Assembly: GCF_014651595.1 (NCBI RefSeq)
Contig: NZ_BMXE01000001.1
Span: 62,001 to 126,000 of the forward strand
Length of the DNA: 64,000 bases
Reading direction: 5' to 3'
From: Pseudovibrio japonicus
GTDB lineage: Bacteria; Pseudomonadota; Alphaproteobacteria; Rhizobiales; Stappiaceae
In this document: piece by piece, positions 27,571 through 35,464 of the stretch
Numbering within the stretch: the first letter of the stretch is position 1
How the letters are laid out: each line of letters starts with the position of its first letter
Made by a program: the position numbers and the translations under genes
The notes under the pieces: model-generated
What the model was told of the DNA's origin: nothing
Database searches by the model: none
Seen by the model: only the letters and a program-made list of their open reading frames with translations

Positions 27571-28608
27571 TCAGGCAACATGCTCTTCTGTGTCTGGCAT
27601 GCGGCGCAGGGCTTGTGGTGTGCAGCCGTATCGGCGTCTGAACATTCGGCTGAGATGGGAGGAGTCGCAGAAACCACAATCCACTGCGATTTGAGCGATT
27701 GATTTCTGGTTTCTCTCGATCAGGTGGCGTGCAAAATCGAGCCGGATGTTGAGGAATGCGACTTGCGGTGAGGTTTCCAGAGATAAACGGAAGTATCGTT
27801 CCAGCTGGCGCTTGCTTTTGCCCATGCGCTGCGCAATTTCCTGAATGGAAATCGGGGTATCTATGTTTTGCTGCATGATATGCAAGGCGCGTTGAACCAA
27901 AGGGTTTTGTGTTTTCAGCTCAAGCGGAATACCGGGCTGGGGTTTTTCAGCGTTCTGGGCGTCATCAATGATCATGATGTGCAGGCTTTTATTGGCCTGT
28001 GCGCGGCCAACGTGCTTATCGACAAGATAGGCAGCAAGGTGCGCGGAACTTACGCCGCCTGCACAAGTAAGCCGGTCCCGATCAACCACAAAGATCTGAT
28101 CTGTGACCGGGTCAAGCCCGTCGAACTGCTCTTTGAACGCGTCGTGGCAGAACCAGCTGACGCAGCTACGATAACCATCCAGCAATCCGGCGCGGTGCAG
28201 CAGGAAAGCGCCAGTACACACGCCGACAAGAGGCACTCCGGCGGCGGCGGCTTCCTTCAGGAAGCTCTGGTAGGCCGGGCTGAAATCTTCGCTTTCTTCA
28301 ATCAAACCGCCGACAACAACGATATAGTTGTACGCCCTTGGGTCTCCCAGCCGCTCTTTGGGGTGCACAGAGATGCCGCTACTTGAGGCTATGGGATCCA
28401 TAGTGTCTGACAAGACCGTCCAGTTACACAGGATCGGGCGACTACGATCACCCTCATCAGCAGCGAGGCGCAGAACATCGACAAAGTTGGCGAACGCGCA
28501 AAGCGTAAAGCGCTTTGCCAGAATGAAGCCAACAGAAAGCCTCGGCTTTTCCCGCATGGAAACCGGGGTCCGCGGGGCATTTGTCTGATGTGATGTCACC
28601 TGTGTCAT
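27571..28608 (-). CDS. GlxA family transcriptional regulator (AraC C-domain), second copy
   Basis: A 345-aa paralogue of the regulator at 18233-19228. The N-terminal PfpI-like fold has YNYIVVVGGLIEESEDFS and VPLVGVCTGAFLLHRAGLLDGYRSCVSW. The C-terminal AraC domain has SIQEIAQRMGKSKRQLERYFRLSLETSPQVAFLNIRLDFARHLI and IAQIAVDCGFCDSSHLSRMFRRRYGCTP. I chose the ATG at 28608 (product MTQVTSHQT); the frame could extend to 28674. It lies between gbcAB and the second GcvT-type oxidoreductase, divergent from the latter. A likely GbdR-type activator; which copy senses betaine and which sarcosine or dimethylglycine is unknown. Confidence 0.87.
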   Translation of the reverse strand: MTQVTSHQTNAPRTPVSMREKPRLSVGFILAKRFTLCAFANFVDVLRLAADEGDRSRPILCNWTVLSDTMDPIASSSGISVHPKERLGDPRAYNYIVVVGGLIEESEDFSPAYQSFLKEAAAAGVPLVGVCTGAFLLHRAGLLDGYRSCVSWFCHDAFKEQFDGLDPVTDQIFVVDRDRLTCAGGVSSAHLAAYLVDKHVGRAQANKSLHIMIIDDAQNAEKPQPGIPLELKTQNPLVQRALHIMQQNIDTPISIQEIAQRMGKSKRQLERYFRLSLETSPQVAFLNIRLDFARHLIERNQKSIAQIAVDCGFCDSSHLSRMFRRRYGCTPQALRRMPDTEEHVA

Positions 28609-29063
28609 ACAAGATGCTCTTTTACAAATCTGATTGCACAAACTGCAAAACGGCTCATCGGCTTTGCCGCGCACGCAAACACCATTCAGTATATATACTT
28701 ATTTTTGATTAGCTTGACTATGTATCCCATCGGAGCACACGCAGAAATTGACCAATGCTGTGAGAATTAGGGGTGCTGACTGAAATGTCGTAGGCATAAT
28801 TTTGATCTGACGCATATCTCCTATTTTTGCGAGCAAAACCTCTGCAGATTACTCAGATGAAAAGATATTGTGTGCAGCAAAGCGCCCTGTTTCATTTGGC
28901 CAACTGGCATGGAGAGCGCCGTTTCAGTGAGTGATACCTCCTTTATGCTTCACTTTACTTGTGCTGTGCGTGTTCGTGAGCCTATCGGTCTAGCAACTGC
29001 CCTGGACTGCCCTGATGAGTTGCCGATGACATTGAGAGTTTATTGAGCTAAAGGATTGAAAAC
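28609..29063. other. 455-bp divergent regulatory region
   Basis: Non-coding stretch between the second GlxA-type regulator (minus) and the FAD/GcvT oxidoreductase (plus). It should hold both promoters. The one clear feature is a tandem 9-bp repeat at 28996-29014, listed separately. The final bases contain AAAGGA, the ribosome site for the downstream gene. Confidence 0.45.
28996..29014 (+). promoter_or_regulatory. Tandem ACTGCCCTG repeat, AraC-type site candidate
   Basis: ACTGCCCTG occurs at 28996-29004 and again at 29006-29014, a 10-bp period that places both copies on one face of the helix. Proteins with AraC C-terminal domains use two HTHs on direct repeats of about this period. It lies 50 to 68 bp upstream of the oxidoreductase start. 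Its link to the adjacent GlxA-type regulator is inference. Confidence 0.4.
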
Positions 29064-31625
29064 ATGTCCGCATTTCCAAGCAAAGCAAAAGTAGTGATTG
29101 TTGGCGCTGGCGGTATTGTTGGAGCCTCGGTCATTCACCATCTCATCGAAAATGGCTGGGAAGACATTGTCGGCATTGATAAGTCCGGCATTCCTACAGA
29201 CATTGGATCCACCGCCCACGCCTCAGATTTCTGTTATGCCACCAGCCACGATCTTCTGATGTGCTGGACCACCATGTACTCCATGGATTTTTACGAGAGA
29301 ATGGGCCATTACGCTCGCGTTGGCGGGCTGGAAGTTGCGCGTGTGGGCGATGATGAGCGCATGGCGGAACTCAAGCGCCGTGTGGATTCCGGCAAGGCCT
29401 TTGGCACCAATGCGAAGATGATCAGCGCGGCGGAGGCAAAAGAGAAATTCCCTCTGTTGGAAGAGGATCAGATTCAGGGCGCTATGTGGGACCCGGATGC
29501 GGGGCTCGTGGTGCCGCGCTCGCAAACCGTTGCAGGCAAGCTGATTGATCAGGGTGTTGAGAGTGGCAAGTTTCAGATCTTTGCCAATACATCGGCGCTT
29601 GAGCTGATTACAGAAGATGGCCGCATCAAAGGGGTGAAGACGGAACGCGGGACGATCCATGCGGAGCATGTGGTTGTGTGTGCAGGTCTTTGGGGGAGGC
29701 TCATTGCGGGGATGGCGGGTGAGGATTTGCCGGTCATGCCGGTGGATCACCCCCTCACCTTCTTCGGTCCTTACACCGCATTTGAAGGCACGGGCGCGGA
29801 GATTGGTCTGCCGCTGCTGCGCGATCAGGGCAACTCTGCCTATATGCGCGATACGGGTGATCCGAAAAGCACTGAAGGTGGTCAGATTGAATGGGGCTAT
29901 TACTATGAGGAGAACCCTCGGCTCGTTCATCCGCGCGATATCTTAGAAAAAGAGCAGGCTAGGCTTTCGCCGTCGCAACGTGATCTGGTGCTTGAGGATG
30001 TGATTGAGCCGTTGGGGCGTGCGATGGAGCTGACGCCGGTTTTGTCTGAGCTCGGGTTCAATGAAAGCCACTCCTTCAACGGGCTGTTGCAGACCTCCAT
30101 CGACGGCGGGCCATCCATGGGCGAAAGCCGGAAGCTGCGCGGGCTTTGGTATGCGGTCGGGATCTGGATCAAAGATGGTCCGGGCATGGGCAAGCTGATC
30201 GCGGACTGGATGACCTATGGCAAAACGCCTGTGGACCATAACTCGGTGGATTATGCCCGCTTCAATGATTTCCAGCTCAAAGAGCAATACATTCACGACC
30301 GCTGCTGGGAGACTGCCAAGAAGATCTACAATCCGCCCGTCCACCCGCGTGAGCCCTTTTCCAAGGGACGTGGTATCCGGCGCTCGCCGTTTTATGAGCG
30401 GGAGGTTGAGCTAGGCGGCTACTTTATGGAGCTTGGCGGCTGGGAGCGCGCCCATGGCTATGCCGCCAATGAGCATTTGCTGAACAAACATGGCAACAGG
30501 GTGCCTGAGCGTGAGAACGAGTGGGACAACCGGCACTTCTGGCGGGTCTCCAATGCTGAGCATCTAGAGATGAGCGAGGATTGCGGCATCATCAATCTAT
30601 CGCACTTCCACATGACGGATATTTCCGGGCCAGATCATGTTGCGCTGATGGAGTGGCTGTGCGCGGCAAAAATCGGCGGTGACACCAACGTAGGCAAAGG
30701 CATTTACACGCACATGCTGGATGATGACGGCCATGTGCGTGCTGACTTTACCGTGTTTCGCATGGAGGACCGGTGCCGCTTAGTGAACGGGGCCGATGCC
30801 GGACCTCGCGATCTTGTTTATATGCAGCGTGTTGCTGATGACAACGGTTGGGACGTCTCCATCGCGGATGTGAGCGAGGACTACACGACCATCGGCATCT
30901 GGGGGCCAAATGCGCGGGCAAACCTAGGCAAGGTGGTTGACGACCCAGAGGATCTCACACCTGAAAACTTCCCGTTTGCAGCCATTCGAGAGATTACTAT
31001 TGCAGGAAAAACGGTTTCTGCTTTCCGCATCTCCTACGTGGGGGAGCAAGGCTGGGAGCTACATATGCGTTACGAAGACGGGTTGGCTGTCTGGGATGCG
31101 CTGCGTGCCATTGGCATCATCGCGGTAGGCGTGGAGACCTATGCCAATTCGCGGCGACTGGAGAAATCACTGCGACTGCAAAACGCAGATCTGCACACGC
31201 AGTACAATCTGTTTGAAGCGGATCTGGCGCGGCCAAAGGTGAAGGCGGCAGATTTTCGTGGCAAGGAAAAGCATGTTGAGTATCGTGCCCGCGAACAACA
31301 GCCTGCCATGTTGTGCACGCTTGTGATGACGGACAATACGGACAAGGAGGGTGTCGCCCGCTATCCGGTCGGGAACCTGCCTATCATGCATCCGGAAACG
31401 GGGGAGACACTGGTGGATGATCTGGGGCGCAGGTCTTACACCACCTCCATCGCCTATGGCCCCAGCATCGGCAAAAACATCGCGCTGGCCTACCTGCCCC
31501 GTGAGTATTGTGAGGCAGGGCGCAAGCTGGAGGTCTCATACTTTGACGAGGCCTATCCGGTTGAGGTTGCAGGCGTGGGGTACGCGCCGCTGTATGACCC
31601 GGAAAACCTGAAGCCGCGCAGTTGA
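29064..31625 (+). CDS. Second FAD/GcvT oxidoreductase, dimethylglycine oxidase-like
   Basis: An 853-aa two-domain enzyme. The N-terminal domain opens KVVIVGAGGIVGASVIHHLIENGWEDIVGIDKSG (FAD motif), then DIGSTAHASDFCY, where the His is in the position used for covalent FAD in dimethylglycine oxidase and dehydrogenase. The C-terminal GcvT domain contains FRISYVGEQGWELHMRYEDGLAVWDALRAIG and ends with a GcvT_C barrel. Dimethylglycine or sarcosine is a plausible substrate. However, WYAVGIWIKDGPGMGKLIADWM replaces the usual NAGF-type active-site end of DMGDH, and the sequence differs clearly from the 15423-17867 enzyme, so it may act on another N-methyl or sulfonium compound. Confidence 0.75.
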   Translation: MSAFPSKAKVVIVGAGGIVGASVIHHLIENGWEDIVGIDKSGIPTDIGSTAHASDFCYATSHDLLMCWTTMYSMDFYERMGHYARVGGLEVARVGDDERMAELKRRVDSGKAFGTNAKMISAAEAKEKFPLLEEDQIQGAMWDPDAGLVVPRSQTVAGKLIDQGVESGKFQIFANTSALELITEDGRIKGVKTERGTIHAEHVVVCAGLWGRLIAGMAGEDLPVMPVDHPLTFFGPYTAFEGTGAEIGLPLLRDQGNSAYMRDTGDPKSTEGGQIEWGYYYEENPRLVHPRDILEKEQARLSPSQRDLVLEDVIEPLGRAMELTPVLSELGFNESHSFNGLLQTSIDGGPSMGESRKLRGLWYAVGIWIKDGPGMGKLIADWMTYGKTPVDHNSVDYARFNDFQLKEQYIHDRCWETAKKIYNPPVHPREPFSKGRGIRRSPFYEREVELGGYFMELGGWERAHGYAANEHLLNKHGNRVPERENEWDNRHFWRVSNAEHLEMSEDCGIINLSHFHMTDISGPDHVALMEWLCAAKIGGDTNVGKGIYTHMLDDDGHVRADFTVFRMEDRCRLVNGADAGPRDLVYMQRVADDNGWDVSIADVSEDYTTIGIWGPNARANLGKVVDDPEDLTPENFPFAAIREITIAGKTVSAFRISYVGEQGWELHMRYEDGLAVWDALRAIGIIAVGVETYANSRRLEKSLRLQNADLHTQYNLFEADLARPKVKAADFRGKEKHVEYRAREQQPAMLCTLVMTDNTDKEGVARYPVGNLPIMHPETGETLVDDLGRRSYTTSIAYGPSIGKNIALAYLPREYCEAGRKLEVSYFDEAYPVEVAGVGYAPLYDPENLKPRS

Positions 31626-31798
31626 AGCTCCCTGTTCCTTCTAGGGTCTCATCATGAGCAAGGATGCATCCCAAAACGGCGAGGTTGATCGCGATAATTC
31701 ATAATGTCCCCCTCAGATTGAGTTCATAGCATTGCGCCTTTGCTTGTTGGTGATATAGGAAGCGGAACGCTTGGCTAATTTTGATCAGGGGATGCACC

Positions 31799-32491
31799 TT
31801 GTCTGAACACATTGAGACAGCGGCTAGGGAACTGGCTGATCTGTTTGACACTTCCGGACCACTCTTTCCGACGGCCAGTGGGTCGCCAAGGGCGTTTGCC
31901 AATGGGCTGGAAGAAGCGCAAAAACTCATCGAAGAGCGTTTTAATGCGCTTTGCGGGCTGACAGCGTTGCTCAACGCTGAAGAAGAGAAGAGCGAAGCGG
32001 TACAAGGTGCAGCTATTGATCTGTTTCAGTGCTCCGGTTTCTTTTACCTTGCGCTGATGCAGTACTTGGAGAACCTACCTAATTCCCTGCTGACGGCTGG
32101 CTATGATATTTCCCTTGGCCGGATGCCTCCGGTCGTGTCCAAGGCACTCAAGCGGGTTTCCTTTTCCATGAAGAGCGCCATTGCTGAAGACATCACGTTC
32201 ATGCGCCCTCACCTCTCCAATCTGACAGAGAGAGATGAGTTTGAAGGCCGCGCGCAAGTGGTGTTGGACAAGGTTTTGGCGCAAGCAATTGCCCGCACAC
32301 AGCATGCGGTTTCCACGCTGGAAGAAAACGAAAAACTTGATGGCTATGAGCTGAGCGACGAAGACAAGGCATTGCGTGCTCGCTGTGAAGCTTGCACTGT
32401 GCTTCTTTCCAAACTGGTCAACCATTCAGCAAATGCAAGAGAATTTGCAGTGCGAGTGAATGGGTTCAAGCAATCTCTCGGTCAGAGCTGA
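31799..32491 (+). CDS. Uncharacterised helical protein
   Basis: About 230 aa, not recognised. I start it at the TTG at 31799, preceded by AGGGGA at good spacing; a TTG at 31781 would add six residues. The sequence is largely alpha-helical and acidic (TAARELADLFDTSGPLF, LTERDEFEGRAQVVLDKVLAQAIARTQHA, DEDKALRARCEACTVLLSKLV). No membrane segment, signal peptide or known catalytic motif is visible. It stands alone between the oxidoreductase gene and the convergent Lrp gene, 173 bp after the former, so operon membership is uncertain. Confidence 0.6.
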   Translation: MSEHIETAARELADLFDTSGPLFPTASGSPRAFANGLEEAQKLIEERFNALCGLTALLNAEEEKSEAVQGAAIDLFQCSGFFYLALMQYLENLPNSLLTAGYDISLGRMPPVVSKALKRVSFSMKSAIAEDITFMRPHLSNLTERDEFEGRAQVVLDKVLAQAIARTQHAVSTLEENEKLDGYELSDEDKALRARCEACTVLLSKLVNHSANAREFAVRVNGFKQSLGQS

Positions 32492-32577
32492 CTGATCTTA
32501 TTGTGAGCAGCCGCAGGATACATAAGTTCTTGCGGCTTCAAGATCCTCCAGTGCTCCTCGCCGGTTCGAACGGCGTG

Positions 32578-33024
32578 TCAGACACTCGACAGCAGAATGC
32601 TAGTTTCGCTGTTCATGACACCCTCAATCAAGCGGACTTCGCGCAGGACGCGGTCGAACTCAGACAGGTTCTCAACGCGGATATCTGTGATCAGGTCCCA
32701 CTTGCCGCTTGTGGTGTGCAGGACTTGTAGTTCCGGCAGACCACGTAGCCGACGTATGACGTGTGAGGTGTTCCTTCCCATGACCTCAATCATCATGACC
32801 GCCCTAATCTCCCCACTGTCATAATCTTCGCGCACTCGGGCAGTAAATCCGAGCAATGCACCCGATTCCAGCAGGCGGTCCATACGTGCCTGAACCGTTG
32901 CGCGGGACACCCCTAGGATTTGGGAGAGTTTTGATACCGGAGCGCGGCCATCTTCGCGCAGCAAACTGATCAATTGCTTGTCGAGATCATCGTAAATGTG
33001 CTTCGCAGTCTGGATTTGCTTCAT
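32578..33024 (-). CDS. Lrp/AsnC family transcriptional regulator
   Basis: A 148-aa feast/famine regulator. The N-terminal HTH is LDKQLISLLREDGRAPVSKLSQILGVSRATVQARMDRLLESGAL, and the C-terminal RAM ligand domain includes AVMMIEVMGRNTSHVIRRLRGLPELQVLHTTSGKWDLITDIRV. The ATG at 33024 follows GGGGGACC; an in-frame TTG four codons earlier is unlikely. It is divergent from the ornithine cyclodeaminase gene, a common arrangement in which an Lrp-type protein responds to an amino acid and controls its degradation. Its effector is probably ornithine, arginine or proline (inference). Confidence 0.9.
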   Translation of the reverse strand: MKQIQTAKHIYDDLDKQLISLLREDGRAPVSKLSQILGVSRATVQARMDRLLESGALLGFTARVREDYDSGEIRAVMMIEVMGRNTSHVIRRLRGLPELQVLHTTSGKWDLITDIRVENLSEFDRVLREVRLIEGVMNSETSILLSSV

Positions 33025-33045
33025 GGTCCCCCACAACCCAAAGAT

Positions 33046-33075
33046 TTAGCAAATTTATAAAAACCACTTAGCAAA
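33046..33075. promoter_or_regulatory. Paired TTAGCAAA repeats, Lrp-type site candidate
   Basis: TTAGCAAA occurs at 33046-33053 and 33068-33075. The copies are 22 bp apart start to start, two helical turns. They lie in the 148-bp space between the divergent Lrp-type and ornithine cyclodeaminase genes, close to the regulator start. Lrp-type octamers bind arrays of AT-rich sites with such phasing. Confidence 0.4.
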
Positions 33076-33172
33076 CTGTCAAAAACAATCTCCGATACTC
33101 GTCAGGATTGATATGTATATCACAATTTGTACAGTTAATACTAAGCATGCAGTAATCAATTGAGGAAAGCTT

Positions 33173-34243
33173 ATGGCATCCCCCATTCCGTCAGAACGCG
33201 CGTATGTTCCCTTTGTCAGTGTCGACAACATGATGAACCTTGTTCATCACATTGGCGTCGAGACCATGCTTTCTGGCATTGCCGAATACGTTGAAGAAGA
33301 TTTCCGTCGGTGGGAGCTGTTTGATAAGACGCCGCGAGTGGCGTCGCACTCCAAAGAAGGTGTTATTGAGCTGATGCCAACGTCTGATGGCGAGACCTAC
33401 GGTTTCAAGTACGTGAATGGTCATCCGAAGAACACCAAGGAAGGCCTGCAGACCGTGACAGCCTTTGGCCTTCTGGCGGAAGTTTATACGGGCTATCCAG
33501 TGCTTTTGACCGAGATGACGGTGCTGACCGCTCTGCGTACTGCTGCAACTTCTGCTGTGGTGGCAAAGTATCTTGCACCTAAAGGTAGCCACACCATGGC
33601 GATGATCGGCAATGGCGCGCAGTCGGAGTTTCAGGCTCTGGCGATGAAAGAGATTTGCGGGATCAAGACGCTTCGGCTTTATGACACTGATCCGAAGGCA
33701 ACTGCGAAGATCATGCGCAATCTTGAAGGTCGCGGTCTGACGCTGCAGCCTTGCAAGAGTGCGGAGGAAGCCGCGCTGGGCGCGCAGATCATCACCACCT
33801 GCACCGCAGACAAGCAGAACGCGACTGTTCTTTCTGATAATATGGTTGGCACCGGTGTGCACATTAACGCCATCGGCGGTGATTGCCCGGGCAAGACGGA
33901 ACTTGCCAGCGGGATCCTCAAGCGCTCGGATGTGTTTGTTGAATATCCCCCACAAACCCGTATTGAAGGTGAAATCCAGCAGTTGCCGGAGGACTTCCCG
34001 GTCACCGAGATCTGGAAAGTGATCACTGGCAAGGCAGAGGGTCGCACCAGCGAGCGCCAGATTACCCTGTTTGATGGTGTCGGGTTTGCAACAGAAGACT
34101 TTTCCGCGCTTCGCTATGTTCGTGATCACCTGAAAGGGACAGGGCTCTATCAGGACCTTGATATGCTGGCGGACCCGGATGATCCTCGTGATCTTTTTGG
34201 AATGGTTATGCGTGCTGATCCTGAGCACGGAGAGAAGGTGTGA
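33173..34243 (+). CDS. Ornithine cyclodeaminase
   Basis: A 356-aa member of the ornithine cyclodeaminase/mu-crystallin family, which converts ornithine to proline and ammonia with bound NAD+. The substrate-side motifs are TPRVASHSKEGVIELMPT and YGFKYVNGHPKNT. The NAD fold is HTMAMIGNGAQSEFQALAM, with LTALRTAATSAVVAKYLA before it. GTGVHINAIGGDCPGKTEL includes the Asp expected to be catalytic. Length and motifs fit the longer bacterial ornithine cyclodeaminase form. A GAGGAAAG site precedes the ATG. A terminator hairpin follows at 34280-34313. It is divergent from an Lrp-type gene. Confidence 0.92.
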   Translation: MASPIPSERAYVPFVSVDNMMNLVHHIGVETMLSGIAEYVEEDFRRWELFDKTPRVASHSKEGVIELMPTSDGETYGFKYVNGHPKNTKEGLQTVTAFGLLAEVYTGYPVLLTEMTVLTALRTAATSAVVAKYLAPKGSHTMAMIGNGAQSEFQALAMKEICGIKTLRLYDTDPKATAKIMRNLEGRGLTLQPCKSAEEAALGAQIITTCTADKQNATVLSDNMVGTGVHINAIGGDCPGKTELASGILKRSDVFVEYPPQTRIEGEIQQLPEDFPVTEIWKVITGKAEGRTSERQITLFDGVGFATEDFSALRYVRDHLKGTGLYQDLDMLADPDDPRDLFGMVMRADPEHGEKV

Positions 34244-34279
34244 ACCGGGCATCTATTCAAGCCTAGTACAAACGATCAA

Positions 34280-34313
34280 AAATCACCCGCTCAAGAAACT
34301 GAGCGGGTGATTT
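34280..34313. terminator. Bidirectional intrinsic terminator
   Basis: A 13-bp perfect stem (AATCACCCGCTCA paired with TGAGCGGGTGATT) with a 6-base loop. A T-run follows on the minus strand (GATTTTTGA) and a shorter one on the plus strand. It separates the convergent ornithine cyclodeaminase and norEF-like genes. Confidence 0.85.
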
Positions 34314-34392
34314 CGTGAAGACCTGTAGGTTATTACGAGGGGCAACGCTGGTGCCCATCACAGCGCACTCTCTATTGCTTTGTGTGCTGTTC

Positions 34393-34695
34393 CTAGAGGA
34401 ATCCAGCGGCGACGTATGTAAGCAGGCCTGCGCAGATTGCGGTTATGGCAATGATCATGCTGGTAAGCATGGACAGCCATGCGGGACAGCGGGTCAAACC
34501 GAGATAACTCTTCAGAATGATACGAGCCTTGAAGAGGATCAGTGCTGCGATGATCAGTGGTCCCACATAGACGAGCGCGGGGCTGTGGATCATGCTAAGG
34601 ACGTAGCCCAGCACCGTCAGCACAACCAGAAACACCCAAGCTTTGAGCAGGTCGTTCAGTGGGATGCGGCGTGGTTCTGTTCTGTTGTATTCCAT
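34393..34695 (-). CDS. NorF/cytochrome oxidase subunit IV-like membrane protein
   Basis: A 100-aa membrane protein with about three TM segments (AWVFLVVLTVLGYVLSMI, ALVYVGPLIIAALILFKARIILKSYLGL, LTSMIIAITAICAGLLTYVA). The FKARIILKSYLGLTRCP segment is characteristic of NorF and prokaryotic cytochrome oxidase subunit IV proteins. The gene starts two bases after the stop of the subunit III-like gene. NorF supports assembly or activity of cytochrome c-dependent nitric oxide reductase, but no norCBQD genes are in the window. The large overlapping frame that extends to 35163 is a shadow of the subunit III gene. Confidence 0.72.
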   Translation of the reverse strand: MEYNRTEPRRIPLNDLLKAWVFLVVLTVLGYVLSMIHSPALVYVGPLIIAALILFKARIILKSYLGLTRCPAWLSMLTSMIIAITAICAGLLTYVAAGFL

Positions 34696-34697
34696 GA

Positions 34698-35309
34698 TTA
34701 CAGCCCCTGCCCCATGAGATAGAAGATGGGGAAGATAATCACCCATATGAGATCGACCATGTGCCAAAAGGCAGTACCCGATTCCAGATTGTCCTCCGTG
34801 GGCCACAGGGCAATGATGCCCAGTATGATGAGCCCGAAAATCACATGGGCGAGATGGAAGCCCGTGACGAGATAATAGAGGGTGTAGAACGTGTTGGTCT
34901 CCACATCGAGACCCAGAGCAAGCTTCTCTTTGTACTCGTAAATCTTGAGCGCCATGAAAGCCACGCCCAAAATGCCAGCACCCAACAAGGAGAGACGCGC
35001 CTTGCCAGTTTGTTTGAACTTGCCAAAGCGCACTGCGAAGGCGGCAAACAAGCCGGAGGTGAGCAAGATGATGGTGTTGATGGTGGCGAGCGGGACATTC
35101 AGATGCGTGCGTGCCTCGCGATAGATCTCTACGTTCAGCAGTTCGTTGCCCGCAAAGGCCCATAGCGCTCCGCCGAACACGAGGATTTCACTGACGATCA
35201 GAATCCACATCATGGGATCGCCGGGTAAGTTTTCTAATGCCCAGGGAGAGACAGGCTCTTGGTAGACCCGCTGCGCCCCTTCTTCTTGATTCTGGTAAAG
35301 CTCGTCCAT
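34698..35309 (-). CDS. NorE/heme-copper oxidase subunit III-like protein
   Basis: A 203-aa integral membrane protein with five predicted TM segments, as in short subunit III proteins. Motifs include WALENLPGDPMMWILIVSEILVFGGALWAFA, NTIILLTSGLFAAFAVRF, TLYYLVTGFHLAHVIFGLIILG and GTAFWHMVDLIWVIIFPIFYLMG. The GFHxxHV and FWHxVDxxWxxxF motifs are standard for CtaE/NorE. The partner gene is NorF-like, so NorE is preferred to a terminal oxidase subunit. It is likely an accessory to a nitric oxide reductase encoded elsewhere. Confidence 0.82.
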   Translation of the reverse strand: MDELYQNQEEGAQRVYQEPVSPWALENLPGDPMMWILIVSEILVFGGALWAFAGNELLNVEIYREARTHLNVPLATINTIILLTSGLFAAFAVRFGKFKQTGKARLSLLGAGILGVAFMALKIYEYKEKLALGLDVETNTFYTLYYLVTGFHLAHVIFGLIILGIIALWPTEDNLESGTAFWHMVDLIWVIIFPIFYLMGQGL

Positions 35310-35464
35310 TACACCCTTCCAGCCGATTTTTGTGTTTGGTGCCAGACTAAGGGGCTTTTTCAGCCTCTTCCTTGCTGGAGCACTAACTGGAGGGTCACAT
35401 TCATATTTTATTGGGGATTATTTCTCAGTCTGATCGACCAGTCTACACGTACTCTTCACGCAGA

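Noticed and set aside
34393-35163. 256-aa minus-strand frame covering the norEF region
   Set aside because: Only its last 100 residues are real (the NorF-like protein, starting at 34695); the rest is out of frame with the NorE-like gene.
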